The notes under the pieces: model-generated
What the model was told of the DNA's origin: nothing
The model's database searches: none
What the model saw: the letters and a program-made list of their open reading frames with translations, nothing else
Part shown: positions 1 to 10,019 of the stretch, one piece after another
Numbering within the stretch: position 1 is the stretch's first letter
How the letters are laid out: each line of letters opens with the position of its first letter
Made by a program: the position numbers and the translations under genes
Assembly: GCF_008364625.2 (NCBI RefSeq)
Contig: NZ_CP126604.1
Span: forward strand, 744,001 to 808,000
Length of the DNA: 64,000 nucleotides
From: Enterobacter dykesii
GTDB taxonomy: Bacteria > Pseudomonadota > Gammaproteobacteria > Enterobacterales > Enterobacteriaceae
Reading direction: 5' to 3'

Positions 1-231
1 TTACGGTTGGCGTGAGTATTATTCACCCGTCTTTTACAGTTTTGACTTTTATTGGGAAGCGTCCGGGACGTCCGGATAAAGAGTGTGAGTATTTATTACA
101 CAATTATATCTGATGAAGAAAAAACTGAAGCGTCACGGTGCAGAAGATACCGCAAAAAGATGCCCTGAATCCCCGCTACACCATGCTTAACGATTCAGCA
201 AATTTTTTAATGTTGCTTTTTTGTAAACGGA
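1..231. other. Intergenic region upstream of acnB, no gene seen
   Basis: AT-rich DNA with no reading frame that resembles a known protein; the short frame around 138-380 has no ribosome binding site and runs into acnB out of frame. In E. coli K-12 yacH lies between lpd and acnB; nothing here resembles it. The stretch probably holds upstream regulatory DNA for acnB and the 3' flank of the gene beyond the window edge. Confidence 0.5.
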
Positions 232-260
232 TTAACACTGTGCAGAAATCCTGCTATGCT
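232..260 (+). promoter_or_regulatory. Probable acnB promoter
   Basis: TTAACA (232-237) and TATGCT (255-260) are separated by 17 bp, a good sigma-70 arrangement. Transcription would begin near 267 and leave a 5' UTR of about 94 nt before the GTG start at 361. The hairpin GCCCGA/TCGGGC at 261-279 lies at or just after the start site. In E. coli the acnB UTR is about this long and is a target of RyhB and of apo-AcnB itself; whether that holds here is inference. Confidence 0.6.
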
Positions 261-360
261 GCCCGACGCGGTATCGGGCATTTACCCTACAAACTGCTGT
301 CTCACAGGAGCGTGAAGAGAACGCCCGCCGCATATGACAATGAGAGCGAGGAGAACCGTC

Positions 361-2958
361 GTGCTAGAAGAATACCGTAAGCACGTAGCAGAACGTGCCG
401 CCGAGGGAATTGTACCCAAACCTTTAGATGCAACCCAAATGGCCGCGCTCGTCGAGCTGCTGAAGAACCCGCCTAAGGGCGAAGAAGAATTCCTGTTAGA
501 TCTGCTGATCAACCGCGTACCGCCTGGCGTAGATGAAGCTGCCTACGTAAAAGCCGGATTCCTTGCTGCTATCGCCAAAGGCGAAGCCACCTCCCCACTG
601 GTTACTCCTGAAAAAGCCATTGAACTGCTCGGCACCATGCAGGGTGGTTACAACATTCATCCGCTGATTGACGCGCTGGATAACGACAAGCTGGCACCGA
701 TTGCCGCTAAAGCGCTCTCTTCCACGCTGCTGATGTTCGATAACTTCTACGATGTAGAAGAAAAAGCCAAAGCAGGCAACGTCTATGCGAAGCAGGTGAT
801 GCAGTCCTGGGCCGATGCCGAATGGTTCCTGAATCGTCCTGCGCTGGCTGAAAAAATCACCGTTACCGTCTTTAAAGTGACCGGTGAAACCAACACCGAT
901 GACCTCTCTCCGGCACCGGACGCGTGGTCTCGCCCGGATATCCCTCTGCACGCTCTGGCGATGCTGAAAAACGCCCGTGAAGGCATTGAGCCGGATCAGC
1001 CGGGCAGCGTTGGCCCGATCAAACAGATCGAAGCCCTGCAGAAAAAAGGGTTCCCGCTGGCCTACGTGGGTGACGTTGTGGGTACCGGTTCTTCCCGTAA
1101 GTCCGCAACCAACTCCGTGCTGTGGTTCATGGGCGACGACATTCCGCACGTGCCGAACAAGCGCGGCGGCGGCCTGTGCCTCGGCGGCAAAATTGCGCCA
1201 ATCTTCTTCAACACCATGGAAGATGCGGGCGCCCTGCCGATCGAAGTGGACGTTTCTAACCTGAACATGGGCGACGTGATTGACGTTTACCCGTACAAAG
1301 GCGAAGTGCGCAACCACGAGACCAACGAGCTGCTGGCAAGCTTCGAGCTGAAAACCGACGTGCTGATCGACGAAGTGCGTGCCGGTGGCCGTATTCCGCT
1401 GATCATTGGTCGTGGTCTGACTACCAAAGCGCGTGAAGCGCTGGGTCTGCCGCACAGTGATGTATTCCGTCACGCGAAAGACGTTGCTGAAAGCAACCGC
1501 GGTTATTCTCTGGCACAGAAAATGGTGGGCCGCGCGTGCGGCGTCGCCGGTATTCGTCCTGGCGCGTACTGCGAGCCGAAGATGACCTCCGTGGGCTCTC
1601 AGGACACCACTGGCCCAATGACCCGTGACGAACTGAAAGACCTGGCGTGCCTGGGCTTCTCTTCTGATCTGGTGATGCAGTCCTTCTGCCACACGGCGGC
1701 CTATCCGAAGCCGGTTGACGTGACCACGCACCACACGCTGCCAGACTTCATCATGAACCGCGGCGGCGTTTCCCTGCGTCCAGGCGACGGCGTCATCCAC
1801 TCCTGGCTGAACCGCATGCTGCTGCCGGATACCGTGGGTACCGGCGGTGACTCCCATACCCGTTTCCCAATCGGTATCTCTTTCCCGGCGGGCTCCGGTC
1901 TGGTGGCGTTTGCTGCTGCGACTGGCGTGATGCCGCTGGATATGCCGGAATCGGTGCTGGTGCGCTTCAAAGGTAAAATGCAGCCGGGTATCACCCTGCG
2001 CGACCTGGTTCACGCGATCCCGCTGTATGCGATTAAACAGGGCCTGCTGACCGTTGAGAAGAAAGGTAAGAAAAACATCTTCTCTGGCCGTATCCTGGAA
2101 ATTGAAGGGCTGCCGGATCTGAAAGTGGAGCAGGCGTTCGAGCTGACCGATGCTTCCGCCGAGCGTTCTGCGGCGGGCTGTACCATCAAGCTGAACAAAG
2201 AGCCGATTATCGAGTATCTGACCTCCAACATCGTGCTGCTGAAGTGGATGATTGCAGAAGGCTACGGCGACCGTCGTACGCTGGAGCGTCGTATCCAGGG
2301 CATGGAAAAATGGCTGGCCGATCCGCAACTGCTGGAAGCCGATGCTGACGCAGAGTACGCGGCGGTGATCGACATCGATCTGGCGGATATCAAAGAGCCA
2401 ATCCTGTGTGCACCGAACGATCCGGACGACGCGCGTCCGCTGTCTGAGGTTCAGGGCGAGAAGATCGACGAAGTGTTTATCGGATCCTGTATGACCAACA
2501 TCGGTCACTTCCGTGCTGCCGGTAAGCTGCTGGATACCCACAAAGGCCAGCTGCCAACCCGTCTGTGGGTGGCGCCGCCAACCCGTATGGACGCGGCTCA
2601 GCTGACCGAAGAGGGCTACTACAGCGTGTTTGGTAAGAGCGGTGCGCGTATCGAAATCCCTGGCTGTTCCCTGTGCATGGGCAACCAGGCGCGCGTAGCC
2701 GACGGTGCGACGGTGGTTTCCACCTCTACCCGTAACTTCCCGAACCGTTTAGGTACCGGAGCGAACGTCTTCCTGGCCTCTGCGGAGCTGGCGGCGGTTG
2801 CGGCGTTGATTGGCAAACTGCCAACGCCGGAAGAGTACCAGACCTTTGTGGCTCAGGTAGATAAGACCGCGGTGGATACCTATCGCTATCTGAACTTCGA
2901 CCAGCTCTCTCAGTACACCGAGAAGGCCGACGGGGTTATCTTCCAGACGGCGGTATAA
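361..2958 (+). CDS. acnB: Aconitate hydratase B (bifunctional 2-methylisocitrate dehydratase)
   Basis: AcnB isomerises citrate to isocitrate in the TCA cycle through a [4Fe-4S] cluster and also hydrates 2-methyl-cis-aconitate; it is cytoplasmic. The product is 865 aa, the same as E. coli AcnB. The order is the AcnB type: N-terminal HEAT-like domain, then the swivel domain ([13 protein letters not shown]), then the catalytic domains. Cluster cysteines fit SFCHTAAYP and the late CSLCMGN. The start is GTG at 361, not the in-frame ATG at 334, because GAGGAG sits 7 nt before the GTG and the product then begins with VLEEYRKH as in E. coli (initiator read as Met). Iron-dependent control through the long UTR is likely by analogy. 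Confidence 0.98.
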   Translation: MLEEYRKHVAERAAEGIVPKPLDATQMAALVELLKNPPKGEEEFLLDLLINRVPPGVDEAAYVKAGFLAAIAKGEATSPLVTPEKAIELLGTMQGGYNIHPLIDALDNDKLAPIAAKALSSTLLMFDNFYDVEEKAKAGNVYAKQVMQSWADAEWFLNRPALAEKITVTVFKVTGETNTDDLSPAPDAWSRPDIPLHALAMLKNAREGIEPDQPGSVGPIKQIEALQKKGFPLAYVGDVVGTGSSRKSATNSVLWFMGDDIPHVPNKRGGGLCLGGKIAPIFFNTMEDAGALPIEVDVSNLNMGDVIDVYPYKGEVRNHETNELLASFELKTDVLIDEVRAGGRIPLIIGRGLTTKAREALGLPHSDVFRHAKDVAESNRGYSLAQKMVGRACGVAGIRPGAYCEPKMTSVGSQDTTGPMTRDELKDLACLGFSSDLVMQSFCHTAAYPKPVDVTTHHTLPDFIMNRGGVSLRPGDGVIHSWLNRMLLPDTVGTGGDSHTRFPIGISFPAGSGLVAFAAATGVMPLDMPESVLVRFKGKMQPGITLRDLVHAIPLYAIKQGLLTVEKKGKKNIFSGRILEIEGLPDLKVEQAFELTDASAERSAAGCTIKLNKEPIIEYLTSNIVLLKWMIAEGYGDRRTLERRIQGMEKWLADPQLLEADADAEYAAVIDIDLADIKEPILCAPNDPDDARPLSEVQGEKIDEVFIGSCMTNIGHFRAAGKLLDTHKGQLPTRLWVAPPTRMDAAQLTEEGYYSVFGKSGARIEIPGCSLCMGNQARVADGATVVSTSTRNFPNRLGTGANVFLASAELAAVAALIGKLPTPEEYQTFVAQVDKTAVDTYRYLNFDQLSQYTEKADGVIFQTAV

Positions 2959-2963
2959 ACAGC

Positions 2964-2988
2964 AAAATCGTCTCTACGAGACGGTTTT
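2964..2988 (+). terminator. acnB terminator hairpin
   Basis: AAAATCGTCTC and GAGACGGTTTT form an 11-bp stem (one G-T pair) around a TAC loop, starting 5 nt after the acnB stop and ending in TTTT. It abuts the REP-like repeat at 2991-3042. Confidence 0.6.
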
Positions 2989-2990
2989 GA

Positions 2991-3042
2991 GTGTTTGCAC
3001 CCTCTCCCACGGGAGAGGGACGGGGTGAGGGCATCAGGCCGC
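2991..3042 (+). repeat. REP-like intergenic repeat, copy 1
   Basis: A 52-bp element beginning GTGTTTGCAC, with the inner palindrome CCTCTCCCACGGGAGAGG, then GGGGTGAGGGCATCA and an end in GCCGC. Four related copies lie at 10566-10606, 24401-24453, 33299-33350 and 43298-43350. It lies between acnB and yacL, directly after a hairpin, as copies 4 and 5 do. Confidence 0.85.
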
Positions 3043-3148
3043 AGGGTCTTGCTCTCACCTTTTTATTTTCATTCCTCCTACCTCTCCCGCTTTTTTTCTT
3101 CCTCGCTGCTGCGATAATTACCTTAATGGCTTTGCAGAGGAAAACACT

Positions 3149-3511
3149 ATGGATTACGAATTTCTGCGCGACATCACCGGAGTGGTGAAAGTGCGTATGT
3201 CGATGGGCCACGAAGCCGTTGGACACTGGTTTAACGAAGAGGTGAAAGAAAATCTCGCACTTCTTGATGAGGTTGAACAGGCGGCAAATACGGTGAAAGG
3301 CAGTGAACGATCCTGGCAGCGCGCCGGGCATGAATATACGCTGTGGATGGACGGTGAAGAGGTCATGGTGCGTGCCAACCAGCTCGAGTTTTCAGGTGAC
3401 GAGATGGAAGAGGGGATGAGCTACTACGACGAAGAAAGCCTGTCGATGTGCGGCGTAGAGGATTTCCTTCAGGTGGTAAATGCTTACCGCGACTTTATGA
3501 AACAGAAATAA
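3149..3511 (+). CDS. yacL: YacL, UPF0231 family protein
   Basis: A 120-aa acidic cytoplasmic protein of unknown function that matches E. coli YacL along its length ([11 protein letters not shown] start, [10 protein letters not shown] near the end). No catalytic motif, signal peptide or membrane segment is visible. The start is preceded by GAGGAAAACACT. It lies between acnB and the convergent speD, as in E. coli; the position suggests no specific role. Confidence 0.93.
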   Translation: MDYEFLRDITGVVKVRMSMGHEAVGHWFNEEVKENLALLDEVEQAANTVKGSERSWQRAGHEYTLWMDGEEVMVRANQLEFSGDEMEEGMSYYDEESLSMCGVEDFLQVVNAYRDFMKQK

Positions 3512-3515
3512 CAGC

Positions 3516-3535
3516 CCGGAGCATCCCTGCTCCGG
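3516..3535. terminator. Bidirectional hairpin between yacL and speD
   Basis: CCGGAGCA-TCCC-TGCTCCGG is a perfect 8-bp stem in the 31-nt gap between the converging yacL and speD genes. The T-tract is poor on both strands, so termination may be only partial. Confidence 0.5.
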
Positions 3536-3542
3536 CTTGCTC

Positions 3543-4337
3543 TTACACGGCCGGAATATTGCGGCCGTAGTAAATCTCGCGCATCTCTTTCCAGAGCAGG
3601 TCAGTAATCGCCTTACGCTCTTCTTCGCTCAAATCTTCCGGCTTCGTGTGGAACATATAGTGCTTGAGGTCAAATTCCTTAAGTAACATCTTGGTATGGA
3701 AGATATTTTCCTGATACACGTTCACGTCCATCATGTCGTACAGCGATTTCATGTCCTCGGACATGAAGTTCTGAATAGAGTTGATCTCGTGGTCGATGAA
3801 ATGCTTCATGCCGTTGATATCACGGGTAAAACCGCGCACGCGATAGTCAATGGTGACGATGTCCGATTCCAGCTGGTGGATTAAATAGTTCAGCGCGTTT
3901 AGCGGGGAAATCACGCCGCAGGTCGACACTTCGATATCGGCACGGAACGTACACAGCCCGCCTTCCGGGTGACTCTCCGGGTAGGTGTGCACGCAGATAT
4001 GGCTTTTATCCAGGTGGGCAACCACCACTTCCGGCAGCGGGCCCGGATGTTCCGTTTTGTCGATAAGCTTCGGGTCGACCGGCTCTTCGCTGACCAGAAT
4101 GGTCACGCTGGCGCCCTGAGGTTCATAATCCTGTCGGGCGATGTTCAGGATGTTTGCGCCGATAATGGAACAGGTTTCTGACAGGATCTCGGTCAGACGG
4201 TTGGCGTTGTAGAGTTCGTCGATATAGGCGATGTACCCATCGCGTTCTTCCGCTGTTTTGGCATAGCAGATATCGTAAATACAAAAACTCAGGCTTTTCG
4301 TCAGGTTGTTAAAGCCATGCAGTTTAAGCTTTTTCAA
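3543..4337 (-). CDS. speD: S-adenosylmethionine decarboxylase proenzyme
   Basis: Makes decarboxylated AdoMet, the aminopropyl donor used by SpeE for spermidine. The 264-aa product equals E. coli SpeD in length. The enzyme cleaves itself at Lys111-Ser112 (LDKSHICVH), and Ser112 becomes the pyruvoyl cofactor; both residues are present. The start is TTG at 4337, directly next to the speE stop (TAATTG), behind the G-rich GGGGGTG in the speE tail, so translation is probably coupled. This start gives the expected MKKLKLHG N-terminus. Confidence 0.97.
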   Translation of the reverse strand: MKKLKLHGFNNLTKSLSFCIYDICYAKTAEERDGYIAYIDELYNANRLTEILSETCSIIGANILNIARQDYEPQGASVTILVSEEPVDPKLIDKTEHPGPLPEVVVAHLDKSHICVHTYPESHPEGGLCTFRADIEVSTCGVISPLNALNYLIHQLESDIVTIDYRVRGFTRDINGMKHFIDHEINSIQNFMSEDMKSLYDMMDVNVYQENIFHTKMLLKEFDLKHYMFHTKPEDLSEEERKAITDLLWKEMREIYYGRNIPAV

Positions 4338-5207
4338 TTAGCTCACCCCCTTAGTGGATAATGCGTCTTGCAGGTACTGCGGCAGAGCAAACGCTGCGGT
4401 ATGGATAGCCGGATTGTAGTATCGGCACTGAAGACCGGCCTGATGGAAGCGGGCCTGAATAATTTCGGTGGAGAGATGGCGTAATACGTCGTTATCCGTC
4501 GCCCATGCAAAGGTCATGATCCCACCGTAATACGTCGGAATAGCGGCCTGATAGAAGCTGACATCATCGAAATAGGTGCTTAGCTTACGATGGCTGTCGA
4601 GCGCTTCATCTTGCTGCAGGAAGCAGACGCCATTTTGTGCGACGAAGATCCCGCCCGGGTTCAGACAGCGCTTGCAGCCTTCGTAGAAGGAGGAGGTAAA
4701 CAGCGACGCGCCGGGGCCGATAGGATCGGTGCAGTCGGAGATGATCACGTCAAAGGTCTGCGAGGTCTGGTTAACAAAGTTAACGCCGTCGTCAATCACC
4801 AGGCTAAAGCGGGGATCGTCATAGCTACCGGCATTGTGGTTGGGCAGATACTGGCGGCAGAAAGAGACGACACCCGCATCGATTTCCACCATGGTGATGG
4901 TTTCGATGGAACGATGGCGGGAAACTTCACGCAGCATTGCGCCGTCGCCACCGCCGATAATCAGGACATGCTTCGCGTGACCGTGCGCCAGCAGCGGGAC
5001 GTGGGTCATCATCTCATGATAGATAAACTCGTCGCGCTCGGTGGTTTGCACAACACCGTCCAGCGCCATGACGCGGCCAAAGGCGGCATTTTCGAAGATG
5101 ATCAGATCCTGGTGATCGGTTTTCTCATGATAGAGCACGTTATCAACGGCAAAGTACTGACCAAACTGGTCATGCAGTGTTTCATGCCACAACGTGTGGT
5201 CGGCCAT
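4338..5207 (-). CDS. speE: Spermidine synthase (polyamine aminopropyltransferase)
   Basis: Transfers the aminopropyl group from decarboxylated AdoMet to putrescine. The product is 289 aa (E. coli 288). The Rossmann-like motif [14 protein letters not shown], the acidic VEIDAGVV and the catalytic-loop [10 protein letters not shown] are all present. The start at 5207 has AGGAGGAG 6 nt upstream and gives [14 protein letters not shown]; the longer frame to 5231 has no such site. speE is first in the speED operon and abuts speD with no gap. Confidence 0.97.
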   Translation of the reverse strand: MADHTLWHETLHDQFGQYFAVDNVLYHEKTDHQDLIIFENAAFGRVMALDGVVQTTERDEFIYHEMMTHVPLLAHGHAKHVLIIGGGDGAMLREVSRHRSIETITMVEIDAGVVSFCRQYLPNHNAGSYDDPRFSLVIDDGVNFVNQTSQTFDVIISDCTDPIGPGASLFTSSFYEGCKRCLNPGGIFVAQNGVCFLQQDEALDSHRKLSTYFDDVSFYQAAIPTYYGGIMTFAWATDNDVLRHLSTEIIQARFHQAGLQCRYYNPAIHTAAFALPQYLQDALSTKGVS

Positions 5208-5320
5208 AGCGAACTCCTCCTGTATTAACATCCGTTATGCTCACAAAAAATGAGCGAAACATGATAGCTAACTCTAACCGTGGTTGCACGGTCAGAGGTT
5301 CAACAGGGGCGTCGGGAAGG

Positions 5321-5668
5321 TTATTTCACGTAGGCGAGCAGGCTGAGCGAATCGCGAGCCAGCGCTTTGCATTTTTTGGCAGTGGGAATACCAATACCGC
5401 TTAAGTCACGGTAGCTGTCTTCACCGAGCGCCTTCATGTCGAAGCTGTCGTAGTTGCTGAGATCCCACTGGTTCTGCTGGGCAAAAAAGACCAGCGCGCG
5501 GCGAATTTGCCCGTTGGGTAAATTCTGGTAGCCACAATCATTTTTCAGGAATACAAAAACCGCCGTTAAATCGGCCATATCTTCCGCTTCATTTTCACTT
5601 AGCGCATAGCTGTTCGCACACATTGCCATCAGGCTACCGAACAAAATTGTCCTGAAAAACGTCTTCAT
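5321..5668 (-). CDS. yacC: YacC, small secreted protein (PulS/OutS-like)
   Basis: A 115-aa product equal in length to E. coli YacC, with a signal peptide (MKTFFRTILFGSLMAMCANS, likely cleaved after YA) and two later cysteines (NDCGYQN, KKCKA) that could form a disulfide. E. coli YacC is, as I recall, assigned to the PulS/OutS pilotin-like family; no type II secretion genes lie nearby, so its role is unknown. There is no good lipobox, so it is probably soluble in the periplasm. The start at 5668 follows the E. coli N-terminus; the frame open to 5920 runs through the cueO promoter and is rejected. Confidence 0.88.
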   Translation of the reverse strand: MKTFFRTILFGSLMAMCANSYALSENEAEDMADLTAVFVFLKNDCGYQNLPNGQIRRALVFFAQQNQWDLSNYDSFDMKALGEDSYRDLSGIGIPTAKKCKALARDSLSLLAYVK

Positions 5669-5748
5669 TGCTTCTACCACTTCTTCACGGAAAATTAACG
5701 TTAGCATACTTGATGCCAGTGCGACGATCTTTATTATCGCCGCTTGAC

Positions 5749-5779
5749 TTGACCTTCCGGTAAGGGGAGGGTTTATGCT
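5749..5779 (+). promoter_or_regulatory. CueR-type cueO promoter
   Basis: TTGACC (5749-5754) and TATGCT (5774-5779) are 19 bp apart, the overlong spacer typical of MerR-family promoters. The spacer carries an imperfect dyad, CCTTCC-GGTAA-GGGGAGG, like the CueR site of E. coli cueO. This implies copper induction; the cueR gene itself is outside the window. Confidence 0.85.
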
Positions 5780-5813
5780 CAAAAGATCGCCTGCTGGAAA
5801 TAAGGAAATGAAC

Positions 5814-7382
5814 ATGCAACGTCGTGATTTTTTAAAATATTCCGCTGTGCTGGGGGCTGCCAGCGCATTACCACTCTGGAGCCGCGCGGTTTTTGCGGCC
5901 GACAGACCTGCCTTACCCATCCCTGACTTACTGACCGCTGACGCCCGCAGCCGTATCCAGCTTGTGGTTCAGGCCGGTAAAACAACATTCGGTGCGCACA
6001 ACGCCACGACGTGGGGCTATAACGGTAATTTGCTCGGTCCGGCGCTTCAGCTACGTAAAGGGAAAGCGGTGACGGTGGATATCCACAACACGCTCGCTGA
6101 AGAGACGACGCTGCACTGGCACGGGCTGGAAGTGCCGGGCGAGGTGGACGGCGGGCCGCAGGGCATTATCAAAGCGGGCGGTACGCGCAGCGTCACCTTT
6201 ACGCCCGAGCAGCGCGCGGCGACCTGCTGGTTCCATCCGCATCAGCATGGCAAAACGGGCCATCAGGTAGCGATGGGGCTGGCGGGGCTGGTGCTGATTG
6301 AAGACGACGAAAGCCGCCTGCTGCGCCTGCCGAAACAGTGGGGCATCGACGACGTACCGGTGATTGTGCAGGACAAGAAATTCAACGCTGAAGGGCAAAT
6401 TGACTACCAGCTGGACGTGATGAGCGCGGCGGTAGGCTGGTTTGGCGACACGCTGCTGACCAACGGCGCCATTTATCCTCAGCATGCCGCGCCGAAAGGC
6501 TGGCTGCGCCTGCGCCTGCTCAACGGCTGTAACGCTCGCTCGCTCAATTTCGCCACTAGCGATAAGCGTCCGCTGTACGTGGTCGCCAGCGATGGCGGCC
6601 TGCTGCCGGAGCCGGTGAAGGTAAGCGAGCTACCGATGCTGATGGGCGAACGCTTTGAGGTGCTGGTGGATATCAGCGACGGCAAGCCGTTTGACCTCGT
6701 GACGCTGCCGGTGAGCCAGATGGGGATGGCGGTCGCACCGTTTAATAAGCCGCATCCGGTGCTTCGTATTCAGCCGCTGTTAGTGACCGCATCCGGCACG
6801 CTGCCTGATACGTTAACCACTCTGCCAGCCCTCCCGTCGCTTGAGGGGCTTACGCAGCGCAAGCTGCAGCTCGCCATGAACCCGATGCTCGATATGATGG
6901 GGATGCAGGCGCTGATGGCGAAATATGGCGATCAGGCGATGGCGGGGATGCACCACGGGCAGATGATGGGCCACATGAATATGGACCACGGCAAAATGGG
7001 CGGCATGGGGAACATGAATCACGGCGACCATGGCTTTGATTTCCACAACGCCAACATGATCAACGGCAAAGCGTTCGACATGAATACGCCGATGTTTGCT
7101 GCGACAAAAGGTCAGCTTGAGCGCTGGGTGATTTCGGGCGAAGGGGACATGATGCTGCATCCGTTCCATATCCACGGCACCCAGTTCCGTATTCTCACAG
7201 AGAACGGCAAAGCGCCGGATGCGCATCGCGCGGGCTGGAAAGATACGGTGAGAGTGGAAGGCGGTGTCAGCGAGGTGCTGGTGAAGTTTGACCACGATGC
7301 GCCGAAGGAGTTTGCCTATATGGCGCACTGTCATCTGCTGGAGCATGAAGATACGGGGATGATGCTCGGCTTTACCGTATAA
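5814..7382 (+). CDS. cueO: Multicopper oxidase CueO, cuprous oxidase
   Basis: A periplasmic laccase-like enzyme that oxidises Cu(I) to Cu(II) with O2 and protects against copper. The 522-aa product (E. coli 516) starts with a Tat signal peptide ([10 protein letters not shown], twin arginine at residues 3-4). The four copper-ligand motifs are in order: [26 protein letters not shown] and [16 protein letters not shown] Met/His-rich insert (about residues 355-410: [20 protein letters not shown]) is the substrate-copper region and is slightly longer than in K-12. AAGGA lies 8 nt before the ATG at 5814; an ATG at 5775 overlaps the promoter -10 and cannot be the start. Confidence 0.97.
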   Translation: MQRRDFLKYSAVLGAASALPLWSRAVFAADRPALPIPDLLTADARSRIQLVVQAGKTTFGAHNATTWGYNGNLLGPALQLRKGKAVTVDIHNTLAEETTLHWHGLEVPGEVDGGPQGIIKAGGTRSVTFTPEQRAATCWFHPHQHGKTGHQVAMGLAGLVLIEDDESRLLRLPKQWGIDDVPVIVQDKKFNAEGQIDYQLDVMSAAVGWFGDTLLTNGAIYPQHAAPKGWLRLRLLNGCNARSLNFATSDKRPLYVVASDGGLLPEPVKVSELPMLMGERFEVLVDISDGKPFDLVTLPVSQMGMAVAPFNKPHPVLRIQPLLVTASGTLPDTLTTLPALPSLEGLTQRKLQLAMNPMLDMMGMQALMAKYGDQAMAGMHHGQMMGHMNMDHGKMGGMGNMNHGDHGFDFHNANMINGKAFDMNTPMFAATKGQLERWVISGEGDMMLHPFHIHGTQFRILTENGKAPDAHRAGWKDTVRVEGGVSEVLVKFDHDAPKEFAYMAHCHLLEHEDTGMMLGFTV

Positions 7383-7383
7383 A

Positions 7384-7417
7384 AAAAGCCGGGTGGCGTA
7401 GCCGCCACCCGGCTTTT
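7384..7417. terminator. Bidirectional terminator between cueO and gcd
   Basis: AAAA-GCCGGGTGGCG / CGCCACCCGGC-TTTT is a perfect stem with A and T tracts on its two sides, placed between converging cueO and gcd. It overlaps the cueO stop region and ends just before the gcd stop codon. Confidence 0.9.
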
Positions 7418-7420
7418 CAG

Positions 7421-9811
7421 TTACTTACTTTCATCCGGCAGTGCATACGCGACAATATAGTCGCCCATCTTCGTGCCAAACGAACCGTGACCACCCGCAG
7501 AGATGACAACGTACTGCTTGCCATTCACTTCATAGGTCATCGGCGTGGCCTGTCCACCCGCTGGCAGACGGCCCTGCCACAGTTTTTCACCGTTGGTCAT
7601 GTTGTACGCGCGCAGGTAGTTATCTGCGGTTGCCGCGATGAACAGCACGTTACCGGCGGTGGAGATTGGGCCACCCAGCATTGGCATACCCATATTGAAC
7701 GGCACCGGAACAGGCATCGGGAACGGCATGCTGTCCTGTGGCGTACCAATACGTTTTTTCCATACGATCTGGTTAGTTTTCAGATCCAGACCGGAGATAT
7801 AACCCCAGGCAGGCTGTTTACACGGCAGACCAAACGGCGACAGGAACGGGTTCAGGGTCACGCCGTAAGGAACGCCATACTGCGGCTGAATGCCGGCTTC
7901 GGTACCGCTGCCTTTTGCGTCTTTCGGCTGCTCCATTGGGTTGCCTGGACCGCGTGGGATCAGGCGGGAAACGAACGGCAGCGCCATCGGGTTGGCAATC
8001 GCCACCTGACGGTTAGGGTCAACGGAGATCCCGCCCCACTCGAACATCCCCAGGTTACCCGGGAAGACCAGCGTGCCCTGCTCAGACGGCGGCGTGAAGA
8101 TGCCTTCATAGCGCAGCTGGTGGAACATCACGCGGCACACCAGCTGGTCAAACATGGTGGCGCCCCACATGTCCGCACCGCTGAGGTCTTTCTTCGGACG
8201 GAAGCTCAGGTCAGAGAACGGCTGGGTTTTGCTGACGTAATCGCCTTTCGCCGCGCCCTGCGGAACCGGTTTTTCCGGTGCAGGCACAACCAGCTTGCCG
8301 TTGCTGCGATCCAGCACGAAGATGTTGCCCGTCTTGGCCGGAGCGTAAATCACCGGAACGGTTTTGCCATCTACGGTAATGTCCGCCAGCGTCGGCTGGG
8401 ACGGCATATCCATATCCCACAGATCGTGGTGAACGGTCTGGTAGCTCCATGCCAGCTTGCCGGTGGTCGCGTTCAGCGCCACGATAGCGCTCGCATAACG
8501 CTCCTGCTCCGGCGTGCGGTTACCGCCCCAGATATCTGGCGTGGTCACACCCATTGGCAGATAGACCAGGTCCAGCTTCGCGTCATACGCCGCTGGTGCC
8601 CAGGAGTTTGGCGAGTTAAAGGTAAAGGTGTGCTCGTCCGACGGGATCGCGTTTGGATCTTTCGCGCCCGGGTCGAAGGCCCACAGCAGTTTACCGGTGT
8701 TCACGTCGAAACCACGGATAACGCCGGAGGTTTCACGCGTGGAGAAGTTATCCGTTACCGAACCGGCAATCACGATGGTTTTATCGGTGATGATTGGCGG
8801 TGAGGTTGGCTCATACAGACCCGGCGTGGTGTCCGGCATGTTGGTCTGCAGGTTCAGGATGCCTTTGTTGGCAAAGGTTTCACACAGCTTGCCCGTTTCG
8901 GCATTGATGGCGAACAGACGGCCATCGTTCACCGGCAGCATGATGCGGCGAGGACAGTCAGCAATGACTTCCGGGCTCGCATTATCGGCGCGCGCTTCGT
9001 GGTAAGAGACGCCGCGGCAGGTGACATGCTGGAAGGACGGGTTGGAGTTCAGCTGCGGATCGAAGTGCCATTTCTCTTTACCGGTGGCCGCGTCGAGCGC
9101 GAACAGACGCTGGTGCGCCGTACACAGGTAGAGCATATTGCCGACTTTAATCGGCGTCACTTCGTTGGTCAGCTCGCCCGGATCGTTCGGCATCTTCAGG
9201 TCACCGGTACGGAATACCCAGGCTTCCTTCAGGTTTTTAACGTTGTCCGCGTTGATCTGCTTCAGCGGAGAGTAGCGTTGACCTTCCTGGTTACGACCAT
9301 ATGCAGGCCAGTCGCCGTCAGCGACCTGGGAGATAGCTGCCGCAGGCGTGGATTCTGCGTTCAGCGTACCGTTGATCTCCTGTGGGTCATTAAAACCGGC
9401 CCAGGTCAGAATACCGCCGGTAATCAGCAGGGCAACAACCAGGCCCGCCACCGCACCGCTGGACGGCACAATCAGGCGACGCCACACGAACGGCAGGATC
9501 AGCCAGATGCCGAAGAAGACCAGGATGTCGCTGCGCGGCGTCAGCGCCCAGAAGTCAAAGCCGACTTCCCAGACGCCCCAGATCATGGTGGCAAGAAGGA
9601 GGGCGGCATACAGCCACAGTGCAGATTGTTTTCTACGCAACAGCAGGACGGTTACGGCAACCATAACCAGACCTGCAATCGGGTAGTACCAGGAGCCGCC
9701 TAACGCGACCAGCCAGACGCCACCGATTAACAGATACAGCGCGCAGAAGGCTGCGAATGCGGCTGTTAATGTCACCAGTAGACGCGGCTGTTTAGAGTTT
9801 GTTTCAGCCAT
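7421..9811 (-). CDS. gcd: Quinoprotein glucose dehydrogenase, membrane bound, PQQ dependent
   Basis: Oxidises glucose to glucono-1,5-lactone on the periplasmic side and passes electrons to ubiquinone. The 796-aa product equals E. coli Gcd. About five hydrophobic helices fill residues 12-145; the rest is the eight-bladed PQQ propeller, with repeats such as YLCTAHQRLFALDAATGKEKW and the C-terminal GGQATPMTYEVNGKQYVVI. It is monocistronic. No PQQ synthesis genes lie in the window; E. coli lacks them, while many Klebsiella and Enterobacter relatives carry pqq elsewhere, so whether the holoenzyme forms cannot be told here. Confidence 0.97.
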   Translation of the reverse strand: MAETNSKQPRLLVTLTAAFAAFCALYLLIGGVWLVALGGSWYYPIAGLVMVAVTVLLLRRKQSALWLYAALLLATMIWGVWEVGFDFWALTPRSDILVFFGIWLILPFVWRRLIVPSSGAVAGLVVALLITGGILTWAGFNDPQEINGTLNAESTPAAAISQVADGDWPAYGRNQEGQRYSPLKQINADNVKNLKEAWVFRTGDLKMPNDPGELTNEVTPIKVGNMLYLCTAHQRLFALDAATGKEKWHFDPQLNSNPSFQHVTCRGVSYHEARADNASPEVIADCPRRIMLPVNDGRLFAINAETGKLCETFANKGILNLQTNMPDTTPGLYEPTSPPIITDKTIVIAGSVTDNFSTRETSGVIRGFDVNTGKLLWAFDPGAKDPNAIPSDEHTFTFNSPNSWAPAAYDAKLDLVYLPMGVTTPDIWGGNRTPEQERYASAIVALNATTGKLAWSYQTVHHDLWDMDMPSQPTLADITVDGKTVPVIYAPAKTGNIFVLDRSNGKLVVPAPEKPVPQGAAKGDYVSKTQPFSDLSFRPKKDLSGADMWGATMFDQLVCRVMFHQLRYEGIFTPPSEQGTLVFPGNLGMFEWGGISVDPNRQVAIANPMALPFVSRLIPRGPGNPMEQPKDAKGSGTEAGIQPQYGVPYGVTLNPFLSPFGLPCKQPAWGYISGLDLKTNQIVWKKRIGTPQDSMPFPMPVPVPFNMGMPMLGGPISTAGNVLFIAATADNYLRAYNMTNGEKLWQGRLPAGGQATPMTYEVNGKQYVVISAGGHGSFGTKMGDYIVAYALPDESK

Positions 9812-9874
9812 AGAAAGTGTACTCGTCAGTTTTTGTTAATAATTTGCTAGCAACTAATTATAGGTATTAACAAG

Positions 9875-9890
9875 TGTGATCGGAATCGCA
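9875..9890. promoter_or_regulatory. Candidate CRP site between gcd and hpt
   Basis: TGTGA-TCGGAA-TCGCA matches the CRP consensus TGTGA-N6-TCACA at nine of ten positions. It lies 64-79 bp upstream of the gcd start in the divergent gcd-hpt region. E. coli gcd is reported to be repressed by cAMP-CRP, which fits. No promoter hexamers were firmly assigned. Confidence 0.5.
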
Positions 9891-10019
9891 ATATTTGCTT
9901 TTTATAACTCATACGCCAGGCTTATCCATTTGCTGATATAATGAGTGGCTTGCGTATCAGTGCTGGATATTAACTCATCCGTATTGAGAGATTTTCATTA
10001 AAATCATTTGGTTAGTAAT

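Noticed and set aside
138-380. 80-aa frame upstream of acnB
   Set aside because: No binding site, no family resemblance, and it spans the acnB promoter and leader.
496-2541. 681-aa open frame on the minus strand inside acnB
   Set aside because: It mirrors the strongly biased acnB codons, has no ribosome binding site and resembles no known protein. The same holds for the long antisense frames at 7487-8803 (gcd), 44883-46628 (glnD), 56783-58267 (bamA) and 60598-61746 (fabZ-lpxA).
3043-3148. Polypyrimidine stretch before yacL as a small gene
   Set aside because: The hydrophobic frame there is a product of T/C-rich DNA, without a start signal.
5775-5813. cueO start at 5775
   Set aside because: This ATG lies within the promoter -10 element and cannot be in the mRNA; the Tat signal begins at 5814 behind AAGGA.
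5669-5920. N-terminal extension of yacC to 5920
   Set aside because: It runs through the CueR promoter and the start of cueO, and the conserved signal peptide begins at 5668.
7384-7417. Classical REP element between cueO and gcd
   Set aside because: The GCCGGGTGGCG arm resembles a REP head, but it is a single symmetric stem with A and T tracts and is better explained as a terminator.
10008-10019. hpt start four codons upstream
   Set aside because: Neither start has a clear binding site, but 10020 matches the accepted E. coli N-terminus. Not fully excluded.
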